From Datnioides undecimradiatus (Eukaryota; Chordata; Actinopteri; Lobotiformes; Datnioididae): a stretch of 64,000 nt of DNA. Numbering within the stretch: the stretch's first letter is position 1; each line of letters opens with the position of its first letter. Under the pieces are notes generated by a model. That model did not search any database. It saw only the letters and a list, made by a program, of their open reading frames with translations, and was not told the origin of the DNA. Shown here piece after piece: positions 58,451 to 64,000 of the stretch. The DNA is taken from assembly GCA_008933995.1 (NCBI GenBank), contig WARS01000137.1:380501-444500 (forward strand), written 5' to 3'. The translations under genes were made by a program, and so were the position numbers.

Positions 58451-60132
58451 ACCTCCCATCTCTACCCATGTGACGTGAGTTACAACCCACCCAGTGTGCG
58501 AGCCGTCGCTAAAATGAGTTAATTTGTACAACATGTAAAAGATGTTTGAGATCAAAAGGATCACAGTTTATTCATTTTATCACATAACAACTGTGTGATT
58601 TTTCATTTTTGTGCAGACATTTAAAAAAAAACGTCCTTGTGGTGCATTCAAAGACACCCCGACATCTGAGGACACATCGTCGTCTGTGATTCATGCGTGA
58701 TGATGTCTGGAAATTAATCCTAGAAGTCAAATAAGTGAGGACATCGGGGGAAGGATAACGTGTTTGGAGAATTTATGCATTAATAATAATAATTTTTTTA
58801 AAAAGCCTGTTCTCGTATTTTGTCGCGTCCTTGAACACAACACTGCTGTCTGGCTGCTCGAGTCCTCTCTGCACAGGGCTGCGTCGTGTCATGCTGCAAC
58901 CGAACTGTGACTATAAATGCTTCACATCACCACAACATTTCAACAAGCTCTATATATGAATCATGTTACCTCCAAAGCGAGTATCTTATCACACGCTAAC
59001 AGATGTCCCGGGCTCGAACAGACCTCGCAGAATGAAGTGTTTAACCTTTCGCAGATTGACTGCCTCCAAACAGCCGCTGTCATTTATTTATTTATTATTT
59101 GATTTTTTTTAAGGAGGAATTGTTTCTTAGTTCATGTGTGAATAAAAATACCACGGGCCGGGTGCTACTCATCGTCTCCCTGATAATGCGTCTGTTTTGA
59201 CACCTCATGACTTCCCCGCACCCTCGCAAGCCGGAGGAGCCCGATGCTAATTAGAAAAATGCCGCCATTTATAGCAGGTGGGAACATTTTACACATTTGG
59301 ATCACACTTCAGCCTCGCAGGCTTCGCCAGAGCCTCGATAATTAATAAGACGCTTCGTATCCAAGAATCTGAGTGAAAGACAAAACGCCGCTTTAAGTAA
59401 AAATAACATATTTTCTGGCGCAGCGTTTATGAAAATGTGTCGCTGCTCCCCCCTCCCCCTGTTTCACATGATGATTTAGTCACTGTGAAATGTTTTTAGC
59501 TATTTCAGACACAAACATATGATTCAACGCTTCCTTAAAACTGTGATTTTAATGGATTCTGGCTCATTGTATCTTGCTGTAATCTTCTTCATCATTATAT
59601 TATACAATGTGGTTTTAATCTTTGAAACAACCTGTGAAAACTGTGCAAACAGCACCGTTAAAGTTTAATTAGCAATCGGATAATGATACTGATTTTACCC
59701 CTTTGGACTGCACAGTTTGCACATTCAGTTTTATTTTAAAGCTTAGCTGGTTGCTCCATGGTTCCTGTGTTTGAGTTCACAAGCGTTAATGAGAATAGTG
59801 GCAGCGGCGCTGCTGGAAGTGAGCTGCGCCGTTAGCGAGCTGCGCCGTTAGCATGCAGCTACAGATGCGCCTCAGACGTTTTGCAGTCTGGGTCCTTCAA
59901 AACGATCGTTGACCTGTCGTTTGATTCTTTTGACTTTGGCTTTTTCATGCTCCTCTCCATCAAGGCCATGCACTCCTGACTCGTCACAGTTCCTCTGACC
60001 TTTGACCCCCGCGCTGGTGTTGGTAATGCAGCTAATCTGTCTGTGGCTCTGCTGGAGCCTCGACAAAGAGAGAACGACACACAAACTGGAGCAGATCCTC
60101 AGCCTCTATTTACAAAGAGGAGAGGCTGACAA

Positions 60133-60200
60133 TCACACACTGTGACACACACACACACTGTGACACACACACACACACACACACTGTGACACACACACAC
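60133..60200 (+). repeat. (CA)n-TGTGA compound repeat
   Basis: CA runs separated three times by CTGTGA, giving a higher-order repeat of about 20-28 bases. Confidence 0.9.
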
Positions 60201-60327
60201 TCCCTCCCCCCAGGTCAACCCTCCTGGATCAGTATTATCACATCTGGCCCAGCGTTCAGCAAATCCCTTCCATATTTTTTTCAAGTTGGTGTTACAATGA
60301 ATGAGAAGACGATTAGTGAGCCTAAGC

Positions 60328-60330
<3 letters not shown>

Positions 60331-60378
<48 letters not shown>
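60331..60378 (+). repeat. (TG)24 microsatellite
   Basis: A perfect 48-base TG run, one of the longest in the window. Confidence 0.97.
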
Positions 60379-60379
<1 letters not shown>

Positions 60380-60520
60380 CGGCACGCAGGCTGAAATCAT
60401 GCTAGCTGAACCGTGGCCGCTCGCCAGCAGCAGCAGCAGCTCGCCCTGCTCTATTGTAGATCGGAGACAAAAAGAAAAATGAAAATCAGGAAACAAAATG
60501 AAAGCCAACAGCTCTCTATT

Positions 60521-60592
60521 GTGTGTGTGTGTGTGTGTGTGTGTGTGAGTGTGTGTGTGTGAGTGTGTGTGAGTGTGTGTGTGAGTGTGTGT
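60521..60592 (+). repeat. (GT)n-GA compound repeat
   Basis: A GT run followed by GTGTGTGA-type units. Confidence 0.95.
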
Positions 60593-60939
60593 CTATTTGT
60601 GCAGCACAGAAACGACACAGCTGCTCAGTGAAATCTATCATTTTTGCCGAACAAAGCCATGAAAAGACGTCATGTCGAAACCTGCGAGGGCTCGCCGCTT
60701 AGAGCCATTGATCAAACAAGTCATCCTGAAATGAGGGTTACAAACATGAGTCGTTTGATTTGGAGCATGGATTGATAAAACAGATTTAGTTTCTCGTCCC
60801 ATTAGCAGTGAAAATGTCTTCATTTTTAAAAAAAGGCAATTTAGCTTTCCTGCTAACATGTTGTGCAAACACTGTGGTGCTTTTAATGAGCTACGAAAAC
60901 CAAAAATCCACCAGCTAAAACAAAAACAGCTAACGTCAG

Positions 60940-61211
60940 CTAACAGGCTAGTCTGCTAACAGGTCAGACAGCTAGCAGGCCAGTCAGCTAACAGGCTAGT
61001 TAGCTAACAAGCCATACAGCTAACAGGTTAGTCAGCCAACAGGCTAATTAGCTAACAGGGCAGACAACCAGAAGGCTAGTGAGCTAACAGGCTAGTCAAC
61101 TAAGAGGCTCATCAGCTTAAGGGCTAATCAGCTAACAGGCTAGTCAGCTAACAGATCAAGCAGCTAGCCGGATAGTCAGCTAACAGATCAAGCAGCTAAC
61201 AGGATAGTCAG
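60940..61211 (+). repeat. 16-bp minisatellite, 17 units
   Basis: Seventeen consecutive 16-base units of consensus CTAACAGGCTAGTCAG occupy exactly 272 bases with no insertion or deletion. Units vary by substitution (GGCTAGTCAG, GGTCAGACAG, GATCAAGCAG and others). One variant, CTAACAGATCAAGCAG, recurs twice near the right end, suggesting local duplication of a two-unit block. Confidence 0.95.
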
Positions 61212-61625
61212 CTAACAGCTAACAATGTTTATATTAAAAGCATTAGTACGTTACATGAACACAGTTTAAACCTGCATGTATTATACTTATTTCAACCACA
61301 GATCAGTTTTATTATCTCTCAGATGTTAATGTGCATATTTTTAGCATGTGATAATCTTTCCGTTCTCCTGACTATGAGAATTAATCTGCTGCTTATGAAA
61401 AGCTAAGAAGACACTGGACACTTCTTCATTTGACCCGTCTTCTTCTTCTTCTTTGCTTTTCTTTGGTCAGTCCATCTTCCTCTGCAGCAAACGCTCGGTG
61501 AGTCTGCAGCTGTTTTTAGCCCCGTCCTTGTGTAGTCTAAATAAAAAACCCCAGGTCATCAGATATTCTCTGAGGAAGATCAACGGCTTTGTGGAGCTTC
61601 ATTTAACCTCCCATTGTGTGAGCAC

Positions 61626-61629
<4 letters not shown>

Positions 61630-61663
<34 letters not shown>
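61630..61663 (+). repeat. (GT)17 microsatellite
   Basis: A perfect GT run. Confidence 0.95.
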
Positions 61664-61666
<3 letters not shown>

Positions 61667-62339
61667 TTAAAGGGATGAGGGCCGGGGTGATAACATGCGT
61701 TTAATATAGACGTCACCTTGCACTCATTCTGCATCACCTCTTATCACTCTATAAAAGATGGAAACACCCAAATCCCATTTTTATATTTTGCTTTTTTTTG
61801 CAGAGTTTAGTTGAAGCTTAAACTTTCTTTTGAATTTAAAATACAGAAGACAGTGAAACACATTTCTATAAACACTTTTTCAGCAAACAGGCAGGTTAAA
61901 GATGCATTTCATGTCTCCCATTGTTGCAATGTTACTGTATGTTTAAAAGACTTAATAGTAATAACAGTAATAATATAATACGCCTAATAATGAAAATTAA
62001 GCTTTCAGTGTTCTATTTGTATGTTAATTATATGTAATATTCAAACTATACAGACACAATACTATATATAATATAAAACATACTGTTAATAAATATGTAT
62101 TATTATATCAATATAACTATAATGTAATACTGTTTTACAGTGATAAAGGTAATGTAATGCAAGGTGCAAAGGTGTTATAGATCCTGTTACTACGTATTGC
62201 ACTAGTCCCATAGTTATACTTGATAAACATGAGAGGACTCTGTCTTTATATATTTATATTGTCTTTTAACTTTAGTGTAAATGTGATTTTAATGAACTTT
62301 GCACCTTTTATTTCACTTTGCAGTGTTTATTTTAAACTT

Positions 62340-62455
62340 GTATGTCACGTCCTCTAATGTTTTTTACCTTCACTGCGTCTTTTTGTCTTTCTCCTCCTGA
62401 GAACAGCCTCTGTGTATGAAATGCACTGTACAAATGAAGCTGTCTTGCCTAAGTA
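62340..62455 (+). mobile_element. possible LINE-type 3' tail
   Basis: TGTGTATGAAATGCACTGTA then CAAATGAAGCTGTCTTGCCT resembles the end block of fish LINEs and their SINE partners (TATGAAA...GTGCTATATAAATAAAG...TTGCCT). The upstream T-rich sequence is compatible. This rests on one short block, so it is tentative. Confidence 0.35.
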
Positions 62456-63756
62456 CTCTAAATCCAAGCGGCCTGCTGCTTCTCTCTCTGAGGACGTGTG
62501 GGCAGACTCCCCTGCTGTCCGTCTGTCTTCATGTCCCATAAAACGTGGCATTTCTGGGTTAGTGAACCTCCGTGATTCAGACTGTGGTGGGTTTCTGTCT
62601 TTCTGCTCACAAAAGAGCTTCACACACCAAACAGCATATCGAGGGTGTTTTACCTCCCGATCTGTGACTCGTGCACATGAATTTAATTAAATTATGGTTC
62701 CATCGTGTAAACTTCAGATGTCAGCGCTGCAGCTAACGTTTTTATGTTTAGTAATGTTTTGCAAAATGGTAAGTTAGAAAGAAAGACAACGAGGCTGAGG
62801 ACAATTTGCCTAATTGTGCCCAGATGATCTGCGTTTTACTCCTGAGGTTTTCTTTTGAAGCCAACAGCGACGCCTGTGCTGCAGGTTATGGTTTAATTTC
62901 ATTCCCTCTGTACAAACATTGGTCTCAGCTCATTTCAGCGGGGTATGAACACAAAGTGCGCCGCTGCAAGCGAGAAAAAGATGCGTAATCTGACAACGAT
63001 TCACCCCCGCTGTGCCTTGTTCTTCTTTTTCAGCAACCCCAATGTAAAAAGCATTTTACTGTTTAGAACGAGCAGACCACAGCTGAATAAAAACTGCCGC
63101 TGCTGGTGAAAGATGCAGAAACTGAGCCGCTGCAGTCAGCTGCAGAGAAAACAGGGCGCTTCCAAGTTCAATACTCACATAGAAATAAAAATCATATAAA
63201 TACAGGCATAAAAATAACCAGTTAAACTGATTCTTAATGATCGATGTGGTTGAAAATGTTGCCTCTAATACAGAAACATGTTTTTCTAGAGCAGATAGAT
63301 GACGTTCGATCAACCCTGTCTCTTCAACCTGCACACCACTTTACACTTTGAGCCTGCGTGCAGTGCACACGGTCATCGCTGTGGAACAGTCTGGTTGGGT
63401 TTGAGTTCAAATGAGTGTGTGACATAAGTAAATTACATTACTTACATTACGTAGTTAAAGTCACGTCATGAATGTTAAACTAAGTTAAAATAAGATTGAC
63501 TTTTGGTTTCACGGGGACTCAAACAGCTGATTCTCCCTGGTGAGACTCCACCTCCACCTCCACCCATACAGACAGCTTAAACATCACCTGACTGCTCTGT
63601 TGGACAGTGATGCTAATGTTGTTCACAGTGTGTGAGGAGTGAGACTGGATTGAGTCTGGGCTGCAGGCTCTGACAGTCTGAGCTGCTGCACTGCAGGTTT
63701 GAACCCATAACCTCCTCTTTGCAGCCCTCAAAAGAAAAATAGGTAACTAAATCATA

Positions 63757-63758
<2 letters not shown>

Positions 63759-63810
<52 letters not shown>
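63759..63810 (+). repeat. (GT)n microsatellite
   Basis: About 46 bases of perfect GT plus a short imperfect tail. Confidence 0.97.
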
Positions 63811-64000
63811 CCAGAGATAAGAGGCCAAGGTTACAGCTCCGTCCTGCCTGCAGATCAGCCAATGATCTGCTACAACGTCGATAAACAGCAAGACACACGA
63901 GAGCATTCGACTCAATTATTCATCACTAAACTCTTTTGTCCCCAGTTAGCCGATCGATAGCTGCTATAATCAGCTTTCCAATGAAGGACGCCATCACACC

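Larger units (their letters stand above)
51541..58500. other. upstream intergenic DNA, part 2: retro-remnants, no gene supported
   Basis: Contains two related retroelement tails (51.55-51.75 kb minus, 55.52-55.87 kb plus), microsatellites at 52.49, 53.35 and 53.51 kb, a 73-bp duplication at 53.86 kb, and a Tc1/hAT-like motif at 58.33 kb. An 86-codon frame at 51894-52154 begins with a hydrophobic segment, but nothing else supports it as a gene. Repeat-poor stretches at 54.72-55.0, 56.25-56.72 and 57.74-58.05 kb look like candidates for conserved noncoding DNA. Confidence 0.55.
58501..64000. other. upstream intergenic DNA, part 3: no gene supported
   Basis: AT-rich with several GT/CA repeats and the 16-bp minisatellite at 60.94 kb. 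Around 59.2-59.8 kb there is repeat-poor, TTAAT-containing sequence that might be conserved noncoding. At 61.9-62.3 kb there is very AT-rich sequence with TATAATA words. Frames at 62.35-62.69 kb overlap a LINE-like tail and are not credible genes. Confidence 0.55.

Noticed and set aside
60940-61211. Array resembling a CRISPR by regular spacing
   Set aside because: Units are contiguous 16-mers with no spacers, in a vertebrate genome; this is a minisatellite.
62354-62690. Two overlapping 89-92-codon frames on opposite strands
   Set aside because: They overlap a LINE-like tail, show no domain, and antisense overlap is expected by chance.
38961-64000. Search for exons of ADCY8, KCNQ3, OC90 or HHLA1, which flank EFR3A in mammals
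   Set aside because: No segment matched these proteins by eye. The upstream part of the window seems not to reach a neighbouring gene.

Overview
The window looks like nuclear DNA from a ray-finned fish, probably a percomorph teleost. The evidence is vertebrate-type split exons with GT/AG borders, very dense (CA)n/(GT)n microsatellites, and several interspersed repeats I recognise from teleost genomes: a decayed tRNA-type SINE near 3.5 kb, the 'TTAGCTTAGCATAAAG' repeat near 40.45 kb, and the 'GCTAACATGCTAAAATAAGA' repeat near 45.6 kb. No bacterial, viral or plasmid genes are visible. Almost all long open frames are chance frames over simple repeats or GC-rich intron.

One gene is well supported: the 5' part of an EFR3 gene, best assigned to efr3a, on the minus strand. 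Its coding exons, in transcript order, are 38304-38295 (start codon), 13017-12941, 11376-11249, 10024-9874 and 2321-2200. Splice phases agree at every junction (1, 0, 2, 0, then 2 leaving the window). The four long exons together give about 160 residues typical of the EFR3 N-terminus: a Cys cluster (VCGCCG), then LRPRYKRLVDNIFPEDPK, then the first helical repeats. Intron 1 is about 25 kb, and the gene continues off the left edge. EFR3 proteins are palmitoylated plasma-membrane scaffolds that recruit the TTC7/FAM126/PI4KA complex, which makes PI4P at the plasma membrane.

Layout: 1-2199 is intron 5, opening with a 12-bp minisatellite. 2200-13017 holds four exons and short to medium introns with SINE and other repeat remnants. 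A striking inverted-repeat element ends close to the exon 2 donor. 13018-38294 is intron 1, with a fish repeat carrying three CTCF-like motifs (17.9 kb) and a very dense simple-repeat cluster (31.5-36.3 kb). 38295-38960 is the CpG-rich promoter and first-exon region, with two alternative start exons 100 bp apart. 38961-64000 is upstream intergenic DNA with dispersed repeats, two related retroelement tails in opposite orientation, several minisatellites and some repeat-poor blocks that might be conserved noncoding elements.

I did not find a previously undescribed system. The most useful observations are the phase-compatible alternative first exons of efr3a, the hairpin element beside the exon 2 splice donor, and the tandem CTCF-like triplet in intron 1.
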